64,000 bases of DNA, from positions 62,001-126,000 of the forward strand of contig NZ_PQNY01000001.1 of assembly GCF_002917885.1 (NCBI RefSeq), written 5' to 3'. A program made the translations under genes and the position numbers. The notes under the pieces were generated by a model. The model saw only the letters and a list, made by a program, of their open reading frames with translations, ran no database searches and was not told the origin of the DNA. Source of the stretch: Flavobacterium croceum DSM 17960. Its GTDB lineage: Bacteria; Bacteroidota; Bacteroidia; Flavobacteriales; Flavobacteriaceae. Shown here in pieces: positions 35,434 through 44,569 of this stretch (positions within the stretch are counted from its first letter, which is position 1; every line of letters starts with the position of its first letter).

Positions 35434-36027
35434 TTATTTTTTGTCTTTTGCAGCAGTTTTGTCTTCTTTTTTGGTTTCGTCTTTGGTTTCAGACTTCGCT
35501 TCAGATTTGTACTTATCGTTTACCAACTTTATTAAATCTTTAGTAATATCATAACTATCTTTTGCGTACAAAACAGTAGCTACATCACCTGTTCCAAAAA
35601 TATAGTCGAAACCTTTTTCTTTACCGTAATCTTTAAACATTTTTTTGTAACGTTTTACTAAGCTATCCATTTCTTGGCCGCTTTCGGCTTGCAATTCTTG
35701 CATCAAAGCTTGACTAGCGTATTGTATTTCTTGATTGCGTTGTTGCAATTCGGCATATTTTTGTTGAGCCCAAACTTGCCCGTTTTTTTGAGCATTTGAT
35801 TGGAAACTATTTTTTTCTGCTTCCAGGCGATCTGCAGCTTCTTTTATTCTGCTTCCCTTTTCTTCAGATTTAGATTTGTACTTCGCTTCAATATCTTTTG
35901 CTTCGGTACTTTCTTCCATTAATTTTGAAGTATCTACATAAGCTGTTTTAAATTCTTTTGTTTCTGGTGCATTGTTACAAGAAAATAGTGCAAGAACTAT
36001 TGCAAAAATCGATAAGGTTTTTTTCAT
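35434..36027 (-). CDS. OmpH/Skp-family periplasmic chaperone lipoprotein
   Basis: The 197-residue protein begins with a lipoprotein signal (ALFSC-N, about residue 17). The OmpH/Skp domain follows: FKTAYVDTSKLMEES at the start of the core, a long amphipathic coiled coil at about 40-125 (RIKEAADRLEAEKNSF, QQRNQEIQYASQALMQEL), and the C-terminal FDYIFGTGDVATVLYAKDSYDITKDLIKLVN strand segment. Skp proteins carry unfolded outer-membrane proteins. Being a lipoprotein is unusual for Skp but seen in Bacteroidota. The tail is highly charged (lysine/glutamate repeats). A -7 element lies at 36044-36051. Confidence 0.88.
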   Translation of the reverse strand: MKKTLSIFAIVLALFSCNNAPETKEFKTAYVDTSKLMEESTEAKDIEAKYKSKSEEKGSRIKEAADRLEAEKNSFQSNAQKNGQVWAQQKYAELQQRNQEIQYASQALMQELQAESGQEMDSLVKRYKKMFKDYGKEKGFDYIFGTGDVATVLYAKDSYDITKDLIKLVNDKYKSEAKSETKDETKKEDKTAAKDKK

Positions 36028-36043
36028 TTTAATTAATTTTTGT

Positions 36044-36051
36044 CAAAAATA
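36044..36051 (-). promoter_or_regulatory. -7 promoter element for the OmpH-like gene
   Basis: The reverse strand reads TATTTTTG (TAnnTTTG), 16 bp before the ATG at 36027, giving a very short leader. Confidence 0.5.
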
Positions 36052-36070
36052 TAAATTTTAGGTTATTTAA

Positions 36071-36114
36071 AAAACTAAAATCAAAACATCTATAGACTAT
36101 AGTTTGTTTTGATT
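36071..36114 (-). terminator. Terminator hairpin after the methyltransferase gene
   Basis: AATCAAAACA (36079-36088) pairs with TGTTTTGATT (36105-36114), and CTATAG repeats between them extend the palindrome. On the reverse strand the stem is followed by TTTTAGTTTTTT. Confidence 0.65.
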
Positions 36115-36170
36115 ATGGTATATTTTACTATAAATTTCAATTATTTTATTAAAAATAAGAAATTTTAAGT

Positions 36171-37016
36171 TTATTTTTTATTTTTTAAAACATAAATATG
36201 AGAAGAATACTCTAAATTTTGTTTTCCAAATCTATTTGAAATCCAACCTCTATAAATAGCGCTTATATAATTCATTCTTCCTGTTTTATATTTTTCAGAA
36301 AGTAAACTTACGTAATAGCTGTCCCATTTCATAGGTAATATTTCAGTAAGCTCCATATCTACACGAGCAAACAATTTTTTAATTGAATATTTTGAGAAAT
36401 GCCACAAATGTCTAGGAACATCAAAAGCTGCCCAAAATTCTTTATAATGTTTGGCATCATACGAATTAAAATTTGGAACAGCTATAAAAACAATTCCGTT
36501 GGGTTTAAGTATTCGCTTTAATTCTATTAAATATTGATTTAAGTCGGGCACATGTTCTAGTACATGCCACATCGTAATTACATCTTGAGAGTGTGATGGA
36601 ATGTCGGTTAAATTATCTATAAAATCTATTCCTTTTAAAATTGCATTATTTTTGGCCTTTTCATTAGGTTCTATACCTAGAGTAGTCCAACCGTTATTTT
36701 TTGCAACCAATAAAAAATCTCCTGTGCCTGCGCCAATATCTAGAAGACTTCCTTTTGATGCACGTGTATTTATAATTTTTAATTTATTTTTTAAAGCTAC
36801 TTTTTTTACTGCATGATAGGCTTTTTCAAAAAGTCCTCTTTTATGATCGGTGTGTGAAATATAATCTTCACTTTCATAATAAGAGGGTAGTTTTTCCAAT
36901 GAAGGTTGTGGGTGTGTAACCAACATATTTAAATCTTCGTTTAACAAAAGAGTAAACGATTCGTTTGATACTGAAAAATCTTTTAATTTTAAATATTCTT
37001 TTTTACTTGAATTCAT
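36171..37016 (-). CDS. Class I SAM-dependent methyltransferase
   Basis: The 281-residue protein has a Rossmann methyltransferase domain from about residue 87: LLDIGAGTGDFLLVAK (motif I), LGIEPNEKAK, DVITMWHVLEHVPDLNQYL (motif II with an EH pair) and LKPNGIVFIAVPNFNS. The N-terminus (SNESFTLLLNEDLNMLVTHPQPSLE, then SYYESEDYISHTD) is that of the group often labelled methyltransferase domain 23-type, which acts on sugars, lipids or quinones. The substrate is not readable. It lies 45 bp downstream of mnmG, with a parS site between. Context gives no pathway. Confidence 0.85.
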   Translation of the reverse strand: MNSSKKEYLKLKDFSVSNESFTLLLNEDLNMLVTHPQPSLEKLPSYYESEDYISHTDHKRGLFEKAYHAVKKVALKNKLKIINTRASKGSLLDIGAGTGDFLLVAKNNGWTTLGIEPNEKAKNNAILKGIDFIDNLTDIPSHSQDVITMWHVLEHVPDLNQYLIELKRILKPNGIVFIAVPNFNSYDAKHYKEFWAAFDVPRHLWHFSKYSIKKLFARVDMELTEILPMKWDSYYVSLLSEKYKTGRMNYISAIYRGWISNRFGKQNLEYSSHIYVLKNKK

Positions 37017-37044
37017 TCTCGGATTTTTTTACAAGAAGTTAAAT

Positions 37045-37060
37045 TGTTTCACGTGGAACA
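37045..37060. promoter_or_regulatory. parS-like ParB-binding site (copy 1)
   Basis: TGTTTCACGTGGAACA is a 16-bp palindrome with one imperfect pair. It is built from one arm of each common parS variant (TGTTTCAC and GTGGAACA). It lies one base after the mnmG stop codon. Confidence 0.8.
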
Positions 37061-37061
37061 T

Positions 37062-38933
37062 TTATCTTCCCATATAAATTAATAGTACGGAAATATCTGC
37101 AGGAGAAACCCCGCTTATTCTAGATGCTTGCGATATAGTAACAGGTTTAATTGCTGCCAATTTTTGACGAGCCTCAATAGACATTGATTTAATTTTTGAA
37201 TAATCGAAATTATCGGGGATTTTAATATCTTCTAGCTTAATGAGTTTCTCGGCATTATTTTTCTCTTTTTCTATATAACCAGAATACTTTACTTGAATTT
37301 CTGCTTGTTCTAAAATTTCTTGATCTAAATTATTTTGTTGTAAATAATCTTGAACTTTTTCTAAACGAAGCATATCTTGTAAAACAATTTGAGGTCTCGA
37401 AAAAACTTTAAACATTTTGTCGGCTTGCGCCATAGGAGAAGAATCTTTTTCTATCAATATAGAATTGGCTTCTTGAGGTGAAACACTGGTTTCTTTAAAA
37501 AAGTCTACAAACTTATCACTTTCATTAAATTTGTATTCCATTCGACTTAATCGCTCTTGAGAGGCGAGGCCAATAGCGTGCGACTTTGGAGTAAGTCTAA
37601 AGTCGGCATTATCTTGTCTAAGCAACGTGCGGAATTCTGCTCGAGAGGTAAACATTCTATAAGGTTCTTCCGTTCCTTTGGTAATTAAATCATCAATAAG
37701 TACACCAATATAAGCTTCGTCTCTACGTAAAACAAAAGGGTCTTTGTCATGAACTTTTAAATGCGCATTAATTCCAGCCATTAAACCTTGTGAAGCCGCT
37801 TCTTCATAACCTGTAGTTCCATTAATTTGACCCGCAAAATATAGATTTTCTATAATTTTTGTTTCTAATGTATGCTTAAGTTGGGTAGGAGGGAAGTAAT
37901 CATATTCGATAGCATAACCTGGTCTAAAAAATTTTACGTTTTCAAAACCAGCAACACTACGTAGGGCTTTGAACTGTACATCTTCTGGTAATGAAGTAGA
38001 AAAACCATTTATATAAAACTCAACTGTGTTCCATCCTTCGGGTTCTACAAAAAGCTGATGTCTTTCTTTATCGGCAAATCTATTAATTTTGTCTTCTATA
38101 GAAGGACAATAGCGAGGGCCTAAACTTTTTATTCTACCATTAAACATTGGAGATCTATCAAAACCTTCTCTTAAAATATCGTGTACTTCATTTGAAGTAT
38201 ATGTCATATAACAATCTCGTTGATGAGAAAGCGGTTGTGTTTGATTTGAATAAGAAAATTTTTGAGGGTTTACATCACCTGGTTCTACACGCATTTTAGA
38301 AAAATCTAACGAACGACCATCTACACGAGGTGGCGTTCCTGTTTTCATGCGTCCGGCTGTAAAACCTGCTTGAACCAAACATTCTGTAATTCCGTATGCA
38401 GCACTTTCGCCTGCACGCCCACCTCCAAATTGCTTTTCTCCAATATGAATTAAACCATTTAAAAAAGTACCATTTGTTAAAACAACCGATTTTGCTTTAA
38501 TTGTAACGCCTAAAGCTGTTTTAACTCCTATTACTTTATTGTTTTCGAAAATTAAATCTGAAACCATTTCTTGGTAAAAATCTAAGTTTGGAGTGTTTTC
38601 TAACATTAACCTCCATTCTTCAGAAAAACGCATACGGTCACTTTGACAACGAGGAGACCACATTGCTGGGCCTTTTGATTGATTAAGCATTTTGAATTGA
38701 ATGGCTGTTTTGTCGGAAACTATTCCAGAATAACCGCCTAGCGCATCAATCTCTCGAACAATTTGTCCTTTTGCAATACCACCCATGGCAGGGTTACAAG
38801 ACATTTGTGCAATGTTTTGTAAACTCATGGTAACCAAAAGTGTTTTTGAACCTAAATTTGCTGCTGCTGCTGCTGCCTCACAACCTGCATGGCCAGCGCC
38901 AACCACAACTACATCATATATATCTACAAACAT
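37062..38933 (-). CDS. mnmG: tRNA uridine-5-carboxymethylaminomethyl modification enzyme MnmG (GidA)
   Basis: MnmG, with MnmE, installs the cmnm5 group on U34 of several tRNAs using FAD. The 623-residue protein is full length: FAD-binding VVGAGHAGCEAAAAAANLG near the start, MSCNPAMGGIAKGQIVREIDALGG, KGPAMWSPRCQSDR, TGTPPRVDGRSLDF, RYCPSIEDKI, GQINGTTGYEEAASQGLMAGIN, RAEFRTLLRQDNADFRLT and the C-terminal helical domain ending QASRISGVSPADISVLLIYM. The gene is flanked by parS-like sites on both sides. In many bacteria gidA lies near oriC. MnmE is not in the window. Confidence 0.96.
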   Translation of the reverse strand: MFVDIYDVVVVGAGHAGCEAAAAAANLGSKTLLVTMSLQNIAQMSCNPAMGGIAKGQIVREIDALGGYSGIVSDKTAIQFKMLNQSKGPAMWSPRCQSDRMRFSEEWRLMLENTPNLDFYQEMVSDLIFENNKVIGVKTALGVTIKAKSVVLTNGTFLNGLIHIGEKQFGGGRAGESAAYGITECLVQAGFTAGRMKTGTPPRVDGRSLDFSKMRVEPGDVNPQKFSYSNQTQPLSHQRDCYMTYTSNEVHDILREGFDRSPMFNGRIKSLGPRYCPSIEDKINRFADKERHQLFVEPEGWNTVEFYINGFSTSLPEDVQFKALRSVAGFENVKFFRPGYAIEYDYFPPTQLKHTLETKIIENLYFAGQINGTTGYEEAASQGLMAGINAHLKVHDKDPFVLRRDEAYIGVLIDDLITKGTEEPYRMFTSRAEFRTLLRQDNADFRLTPKSHAIGLASQERLSRMEYKFNESDKFVDFFKETSVSPQEANSILIEKDSSPMAQADKMFKVFSRPQIVLQDMLRLEKVQDYLQQNNLDQEILEQAEIQVKYSGYIEKEKNNAEKLIKLEDIKIPDNFDYSKIKSMSIEARQKLAAIKPVTISQASRISGVSPADISVLLIYMGR

Positions 38934-38945
38934 ATGGTATCTATT

Positions 38946-38961
38946 TGTTCCACGTGGAACA
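38946..38961. promoter_or_regulatory. parS-like ParB-binding site (copy 2)
   Basis: TGTTCCACGTGGAACA is a perfect 16-bp palindrome identical to a known parS form. It lies 12 bp before the mnmG start codon. Confidence 0.85.
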
Positions 38962-38980
38962 TAAAATATAAATTGGTTTA

Positions 38981-39403
38981 TTAACTCTGTTCCACGTGGA
39001 ACATTTTGATTTTTTCTTCTTCTTTATTTCTCATTAGTGTTTCATCGGTTTCTGTTTTATCTTTATATCCGCAGAAGTGTAAAACACCGTGAATGATAAC
39101 GCGTTGTAATTCGTTTTCAAAAGAGACATTATAGGTTTTTGCGTTATCTAAAACCCTTTCTATAGAGATGAAAATATCTCCTGAAATTTCGTTGCCAATA
39201 GTATAATCAAAACTTATAACATCTGTGTAATAATCGTGTTCTAGATATTGCTTATTAACATTAAGCAAGTATTCATCGTCGCAAAATATATATGAGATTT
39301 CGCCTTCCTCTTTAACTTCAGATTTTAACACCGAAGTAATCCAATGAGAATATGCGTCTTCATTAGAAATTTTAAAATCACATTCGTAATTATAACTGAT
39401 CAT
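38981..39403 (-). CDS. ybeY: Endoribonuclease YbeY
   Basis: YbeY is the RNase for 16S rRNA 3' maturation and ribosome quality control. The 140-residue protein is short but complete, with DEYLLNVNKQYLEHDYYTDVISFDY, GDIFISIERV and the metal motif HGVLHFCGYKDKTETDE. The first two histidines (HxxxH) are present, but the third histidine of the family motif HGxLHLxGYDH is replaced by the KDK segment; I recall this from other Bacteroidota YbeY proteins. The C-terminus MFHVEQS is encoded by a parS palindrome. It overlaps the DUF4175 gene by 14 bp. Confidence 0.9.
   Translation of the reverse strand: MISYNYECDFKISNEDAYSHWITSVLKSEVKEEGEISYIFCDDEYLLNVNKQYLEHDYYTDVISFDYTIGNEISGDIFISIERVLDNAKTYNVSFENELQRVIIHGVLHFCGYKDKTETDETLMRNKEEEKIKMFHVEQS
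38988..39003. promoter_or_regulatory. parS-like ParB-binding site (copy 3)
   Basis: A second perfect TGTTCCACGTGGAACA, located inside the last codons of ybeY (encoding MFHVEQ). It is 26 bp from copy 2. Confidence 0.85.
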
Positions 39404-42400
39404 TACCTTTGAAATATTGTTGTACTTTTTGATTGAAATTTTCCTGCAAAGGTAAGGTTTGTCTGTTTAAAATTTCAATACTATTTAAATATTCTTGCAA
39501 TCGGGCAGGAAGTGCATTTGCGTTGTTATTGTATTCTTTTTTATTGATTTCTGATTGGCGTTTTTTATCTTCTCCCTGTTGCTGAATAGCTTTGTCTAAT
39601 TTTAATAATTCATATTTAAGGTTTAGTATTTTTTGAAGGGTTTCGTTGTTAAAACCTTTATTTAAAAGCTGCTTTTCTATTTGTTTCATTTTATCAAGCG
39701 TACTTTGCCCTTGGTTGGACAAACCGTTTTTATTAAGTTCTTTTTCCAAAGCATCACGTAACTGTTTTTGCTCTTTATAAATATCCATAATGGTTTTGGC
39801 ATCGCCTTCGCCATCTTCTCCTTCGCTATCTTTTTTAGTGCCTTCTTTACCTGATTTAGAACCAGAACCTCCAGAACCCGATTGACCATTTTGATTGGGT
39901 TTATCGCCTTTGTTACCCTCTTTACCTTCGCCAGATTTGTCACTTGGTTTATCGCCTTTTTGCATACCATCTTTCATCTTATCAGCTAAACCTTCTTGCT
40001 TTTTAATAATATCTGGGAGCTGCATATCGCCTTTACCCCCAGAGCCTGGCATAGGCATACCGTTTTTGCCTTTTCCTTTTCCAGAAGCAGACATTTGCAT
40101 CTGCATTTGCATATTATTCAAGGTAAATGAAAGCATTTCTGCTAATTTATTAGCCGAAGTAATTGCAAATTGTTGGTGCGAAACTCCTTTATAAACATTA
40201 GCTTCTGCCAATACTTCTAAGGCTTTGTCTACATTGTATTGAACATTACCAACTTCTGTAGTTACTTGTTCGGCAATTTTTGGATTACGCAATGAAAGTG
40301 CAAATAAACTATCATCAACATGCTTGAATTGAGCGCGCAAGTCTTGTTGGATTTTTAAGTTTTTTGCAAATGCTGGAGAGCCTCTTTTAAGTCCTTTAAA
40401 ACCTTTCATCACATCTTCTTGAGAGAAAGAGTAAGCAAGAAGATTATCTATTATTTGACGTAACATAGAAGCATCTTCTTCCATTTGTTCCATTTCGCCA
40501 CCTGCCATATCTTGCATCATCATCTCACTCATTTGTTGCATCTTTTTGGAGGCAGATTTTTGCTTAGATTTTGCTTTCTCTTTTTGTTGCTTTTGAAGTT
40601 GATCTGAAGCATTTTTCATATCTTCTTCTATACTTTTTTCTTTATCATCTGTATTAGGAAGATCTACAGGAGCTTTAAGCTCTTTATTTTCTTTATCAAG
40701 TTCGTTTAATTCCTTTTGAATATCATTGAATTCTTTATTGATTTCTTCTTGCTTTTTAGCCTCGTTTTCTTTATCAGACTCGGCAAGCTTGTCTTGTTTT
40801 TCGGCAAGTTTTTGGAGTTTTTCAGCCAATTGTTCAGCCTTTTTTTCTACATAATATTTTTTGGTAAGTTCTACCAATTGTTGCAAACTCTTTGTTTGAT
40901 TTTTGCTTTGCTGTTTAAGCTTTTCCATTTTGTCAAAAAGCTCTTCTTTTTGAATCTTATCATTGAGTTCTTTAAGTTCATCTAGAAGTTTTTGATTTTT
41001 TTCTAAATCTTTTTCAACTTTTTCTAAACGATCTTTTAGCAACTCTTTATCCTCGTCTTTTTTGTCTGATTTTTGTTTATCGAGATTGTCTTTCATTTTC
41101 TCAGCAAACTCCTTCATCAATTCATCTTGCTTTTTCTGACGTTCTAAAAAGTCATTTACTTTTTGTTGTTCTTTAAAATCTAACGACTCTTTTTCTTTAC
41201 CCATCTTTTGCAATTTATCCAATTCATTGAATTGCTTTTCTTGGGTTTTTAAAGACTTTTCAAGAGAGTTAATATTGCTGTTTTGTTGTTCTAGTAGTTG
41301 ATCTTCTTTTTCTGTATCTGTAGCTTCTCTATGAGAAAATACACTAGACTTGGTAGATTTGTAATTGTGAGCTGCATCATTATCAAAAACTTCAAAATAA
41401 TAATCGTAGCTAACTCCTTGTTCTACAGGTAAATTACTTGGAAACGAAAACACAAATCGATCAAAAATATCTTTTTTAACAGGAATTGTTCCACGTTTCA
41501 CATTGTTGGGTTTGTCTTTTGGATAATAAATGATGGACAATCGAGACAAACCATAATCATCAGAAACTTGACCAATAACATAATCTTTTGAAACCTTTAA
41601 GCTATCTGGTGCTTGGGTAACAGAAATAGTAGGATATTGGTCTTTTACAACAGAAAGTTGGTAGTTTAATTTTTCAAAATCTTTTACTTTATTATTTGAA
41701 TTAACTATTTGATATTCTGTATTTTGAGTAATATTTTTAGAAAGAATAAATGTATTTCCAGAGGGAGAAAATGCTACAAGAGAAGATGCGTCTTTCCAAA
41801 TAACTTGTTGTGTAGCTAATGTATTCATTTTCCAAGTAATACGTGTTCCTTCGGGAACAATGGCGTTTCCTGTACCCTTAATCCACTCATTCTTTTTACC
41901 TAAATAAGAAGGAAACTGCAATAACATATCCAACTGAACTATAGAAGGAACGGTTACTACTTGAAGCTGATAGTCTTTTGAAACGACTTCGTTGGCTTGC
42001 AAATGAAAACTTAAATTCGATTTTGGTTTTGGTATAGTAAATTGAAATTCTCCTTGCTCATTCTTTTCCATAAAATAGCTTTCATCGCCAATAAATATCA
42101 TGGCATTTTCTGGAATAACTTTACCTTCAGTTTTTACTTTAAGCAGAAAATCTTGATTTTGTTCCGTTTGTAAATTACTATTAAGTATTTGAAATTGAAA
42201 TGGGGCAGGAGGTAAGTACTGCTTGTCGTAATTAACTACTCTGGTAAAACTTTGGCTTATAATATTTTGATTACCTGATATGTAAAAAAATAAGAAAAAC
42301 AAAATAGGTATAGCGGCAAGCGGAATATATTTTTTATTCTTGGCATAATCTACCGCTTTTGTAAAGGGAATAGGGTGTAGGGCATTTGCTTTTTGTTCAA

Positions 42401-42782
42401 TAGAAGCCAATAAAAGTTCTGATTTGTGTTTATCTTGAGCCAATTGCAAAAAATTGGTGAGCTTATCTCCAATTTCTGAAAAATGATTTCCAATAATTTT
42501 TGATGCTTCGGTATAATCTAATCCTTTTTGAAACTTAAATAATTTGAATACTGGAAAACAAATAAAACGCACCAAAAGAAATAATTCGACAAGTATAAAA
42601 CACCAAAATAATAAAGTTCGAGCAACAGGTTTTAACCATAAAAAATACTCGATAAATAGTGTAAATAAAAAATACAGCAAGCCTAAACCTATAAAAAATA
42701 AAGTGCCTTTTATTAACTCATTGGAGTAATATTTTTTAATAAACTGTTCTAGTTTGGAGTAAATAACTGCTGTTTTATCCAC
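39390..42782 (-). CDS. DUF4175 family large membrane protein
   Basis: The 1130-residue protein has hydrophobic segments at about residues 23-45, 52-73 and 150-168, then a long extracytoplasmic region. That region runs through beta-rich segments (about 190-480), a highly charged coiled coil (about 490-760, lysine/glutamate/glutamine rich), a conserved helical block (SQEDVMKGFKGLKRGSPAF), a glycine- and lysine-rich low-complexity stretch (about 940-1020) and a final coiled coil. This is the layout of DUF4175 proteins of Bacteroidota, whose function is unknown. No ATG is available: GTG at 42782 is the start. The DUF4175-ybeY-mnmG order recurs in related genomes as far as I recall. Confidence 0.8.
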   Translation of the reverse strand: MDKTAVIYSKLEQFIKKYYSNELIKGTLFFIGLGLLYFLFTLFIEYFLWLKPVARTLLFWCFILVELFLLVRFICFPVFKLFKFQKGLDYTEASKIIGNHFSEIGDKLTNFLQLAQDKHKSELLLASIEQKANALHPIPFTKAVDYAKNKKYIPLAAIPILFFLFFYISGNQNIISQSFTRVVNYDKQYLPPAPFQFQILNSNLQTEQNQDFLLKVKTEGKVIPENAMIFIGDESYFMEKNEQGEFQFTIPKPKSNLSFHLQANEVVSKDYQLQVVTVPSIVQLDMLLQFPSYLGKKNEWIKGTGNAIVPEGTRITWKMNTLATQQVIWKDASSLVAFSPSGNTFILSKNITQNTEYQIVNSNNKVKDFEKLNYQLSVVKDQYPTISVTQAPDSLKVSKDYVIGQVSDDYGLSRLSIIYYPKDKPNNVKRGTIPVKKDIFDRFVFSFPSNLPVEQGVSYDYYFEVFDNDAAHNYKSTKSSVFSHREATDTEKEDQLLEQQNSNINSLEKSLKTQEKQFNELDKLQKMGKEKESLDFKEQQKVNDFLERQKKQDELMKEFAEKMKDNLDKQKSDKKDEDKELLKDRLEKVEKDLEKNQKLLDELKELNDKIQKEELFDKMEKLKQQSKNQTKSLQQLVELTKKYYVEKKAEQLAEKLQKLAEKQDKLAESDKENEAKKQEEINKEFNDIQKELNELDKENKELKAPVDLPNTDDKEKSIEEDMKNASDQLQKQQKEKAKSKQKSASKKMQQMSEMMMQDMAGGEMEQMEEDASMLRQIIDNLLAYSFSQEDVMKGFKGLKRGSPAFAKNLKIQQDLRAQFKHVDDSLFALSLRNPKIAEQVTTEVGNVQYNVDKALEVLAEANVYKGVSHQQFAITSANKLAEMLSFTLNNMQMQMQMSASGKGKGKNGMPMPGSGGKGDMQLPDIIKKQEGLADKMKDGMQKGDKPSDKSGEGKEGNKGDKPNQNGQSGSGGSGSKSGKEGTKKDSEGEDGEGDAKTIMDIYKEQKQLRDALEKELNKNGLSNQGQSTLDKMKQIEKQLLNKGFNNETLQKILNLKYELLKLDKAIQQQGEDKKRQSEINKKEYNNNANALPARLQEYLNSIEILNRQTLPLQENFNQKVQQYFKGNDQL

Positions 42783-42956
42783 AATGGTTGATAGTTTTGT
42801 TTATAACCGATAAATATAGCAATTATTACACAAGTAAAAGTTAAAAGATTTTTAAAAGAAAAAGAGAGTAGATATAGCACTATTATAGTAGAGATATAAT
42901 ACTAATAGTAAAAGAAATCAACTAATATTTTGATATTCCAATTGCTATAGAAGTTC

Positions 42957-42964
42957 TATATTTG
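42957..42964 (+). promoter_or_regulatory. -7 promoter element for gltX
   Basis: TATATTTG (exact TAnnTTTG) lies 17 bp before the ATG at 42982. A TTTG at 42929-42932 is 24 bases upstream, slightly too far for the usual -33. Confidence 0.55.
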
Positions 42965-42981
42965 TAAAAAAATACAACATC

Positions 42982-44469
42982 ATGTCAAAACCAGTACGCG
43001 TTCGGTTTGCGCCAAGTCCAACCGGACCACTACACATAGGCGGGGTTCGCACTGCTTTATTCAACTATTTATTTGCAAAAAAAAATAACGGAACTTTTTA
43101 CCTACGTATAGAAGATACAGACCAAAATAGGTTTGTACCTGGAGCCGAAAACTATATTTTTGAAGCTCTAGAATGGCTCGGTATTCCACCTAGTGAAACG
43201 GTAAATAAAAACGAAAAATTTGGACCTTATCGCCAAAGCGAACGCAAAGAAATATACAAACAATATGCCGATACGTTACTAGAAAAAGGTTGGGCATATT
43301 ATGCCTTTGACAGTGCAGAATCGTTAGATAAACATAGAAAACAACACGAAGCCGAAGGGAAAACATTTATCTACAATTGGCATAATCGTGAAAAATTAGA
43401 AAATTCATTATCCCTTTCTCAAGAAGAAGTTCAAGAAAGAATTGCCAATGGTACCGATTATGTAGTACGCTTTAAAATACCTGTAAACGAAACCTTGCAT
43501 TTACACGATATAATACGTGGCGATATAAAATTTGAAACTAATTTACTAGACGACAAAGTTTTATTTAAAAGCGATGGTATGCCAACGTACCATTTAGCCA
43601 ATATAGTAGATGATCATTTAATGCAAACTACCCATGTAATACGTGGCGAAGAATGGCTACCTAGTTTACCATTACATTATTTATTATACAAAGCTTTTGA
43701 TTGGGAAGCGCCACAATTTGCTCATTTACCTTTAATATTAAAACCTATTGGAAACGGAAAACTATCAAAACGCGATGGTGATAAAATGGGCTTTCCTGTA
43801 TTTCCATTACAATGGACAACAGAAGAAGGAACATCTATGGGATATAGAGAACAAGGCTATTTTCCAGAAGCTGTAGTAAACTTTTTAGCACTTTTAGGTT
43901 GGAACGATGGCACAGAGCAAGAGCTTTTTACATTAGAACAACTATGTGAAAAATTTGATTTAACACGTGTACACAAAGCAGGAGCTAAGTTTGACCCTGA
44001 GAAAAACAAATGGTTTAACCATCAGTATTTACAAAAACAAACCGATGAAAGTCTAGCGGAAAGTTTTACAAAAATATTAGCAGAAAAAAATATTGCTACT
44101 ACACTCGATGTAATAAAAATTACATCTTTAATAAAAGAACGAGCTAATTTTGTTTCAGAATTTTGGGATTTGGCAGATTACTTCTTTGTTGCTCCAACAT
44201 CTTATGATGAAAAAGGACTTAAAAACTGGAAAGAAAACACGCCTGATGTAATGAATGCCTTACTTGTAGAATTGGAAAGCATCAATAATTTTTCTGCAAC
44301 AGCATTGGAAGAAAAAATAAAACCTTGGCTTTTAGAAAATAAAGTAATGCCTGTTTTAAGATTATGCCTAGTTGGGGCTTTAAAAGGTGTAGACTTATTT
44401 CAGTTAATGGAAATTATTGGCAAGCAAGAAACTACAAACAGAATAAAAAAAGCAATAGAAAGTATATAA
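42982..44469 (+). CDS. gltX: Glutamyl-tRNA synthetase
   Basis: This class I synthetase charges tRNA-Glu. The 495-residue protein is full length with the HIGH motif FAPSPTGPLHIGG, YLRIEDTD, GPYRQSER, IRGEEWLPSLPLHYLLY, and the KMSKS region KLSKRDGDKMGF, which carries a short flavobacterial-type insertion before the C-terminal anticodon-binding domain (FDLTRVHKAGAKFDPEK). It has its own promoter and is followed by a clear intrinsic terminator, so it is monocistronic. Confidence 0.96.
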   Translation: MSKPVRVRFAPSPTGPLHIGGVRTALFNYLFAKKNNGTFYLRIEDTDQNRFVPGAENYIFEALEWLGIPPSETVNKNEKFGPYRQSERKEIYKQYADTLLEKGWAYYAFDSAESLDKHRKQHEAEGKTFIYNWHNREKLENSLSLSQEEVQERIANGTDYVVRFKIPVNETLHLHDIIRGDIKFETNLLDDKVLFKSDGMPTYHLANIVDDHLMQTTHVIRGEEWLPSLPLHYLLYKAFDWEAPQFAHLPLILKPIGNGKLSKRDGDKMGFPVFPLQWTTEEGTSMGYREQGYFPEAVVNFLALLGWNDGTEQELFTLEQLCEKFDLTRVHKAGAKFDPEKNKWFNHQYLQKQTDESLAESFTKILAEKNIATTLDVIKITSLIKERANFVSEFWDLADYFFVAPTSYDEKGLKNWKENTPDVMNALLVELESINNFSATALEEKIKPWLLENKVMPVLRLCLVGALKGVDLFQLMEIIGKQETTNRIKKAIESI

Positions 44470-44474
44470 ATAAT

Positions 44475-44501
44475 AAGCCTCTGTAATAAGAGGCTTTTTT
44501 A
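44475..44501 (+). terminator. Intrinsic terminator after gltX
   Basis: AAGCCTCT (44475-44482) and AGAGGCTT (44489-44496) form an 8-bp stem with a 6-base loop, followed by a T run. Confidence 0.85.
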
Positions 44502-44569
44502 TTTTACTAAAATATTGTAACAATACGGTAATAGCAACGTATAATATATGTAACCTAAAAATCATTAGT

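Noticed and set aside
39900-40900. Repetitive coding sequence in the DUF4175 gene
   Set aside because: Explained by low-complexity lysine/glutamate coiled coil and glycine-rich protein segments.
41487-41502. Possible further parS site TGTTCCACGTTTCACA
   Set aside because: Three mismatches to the palindrome and located in the middle of the DUF4175 coding sequence; probably chance.
42775-42783. Exact DnaA box TTATCCACA at the start of the DUF4175 gene
   Set aside because: A single exact 9-mer of this composition is expected about once by chance in 64 kb on both strands, and there is no cluster around it.
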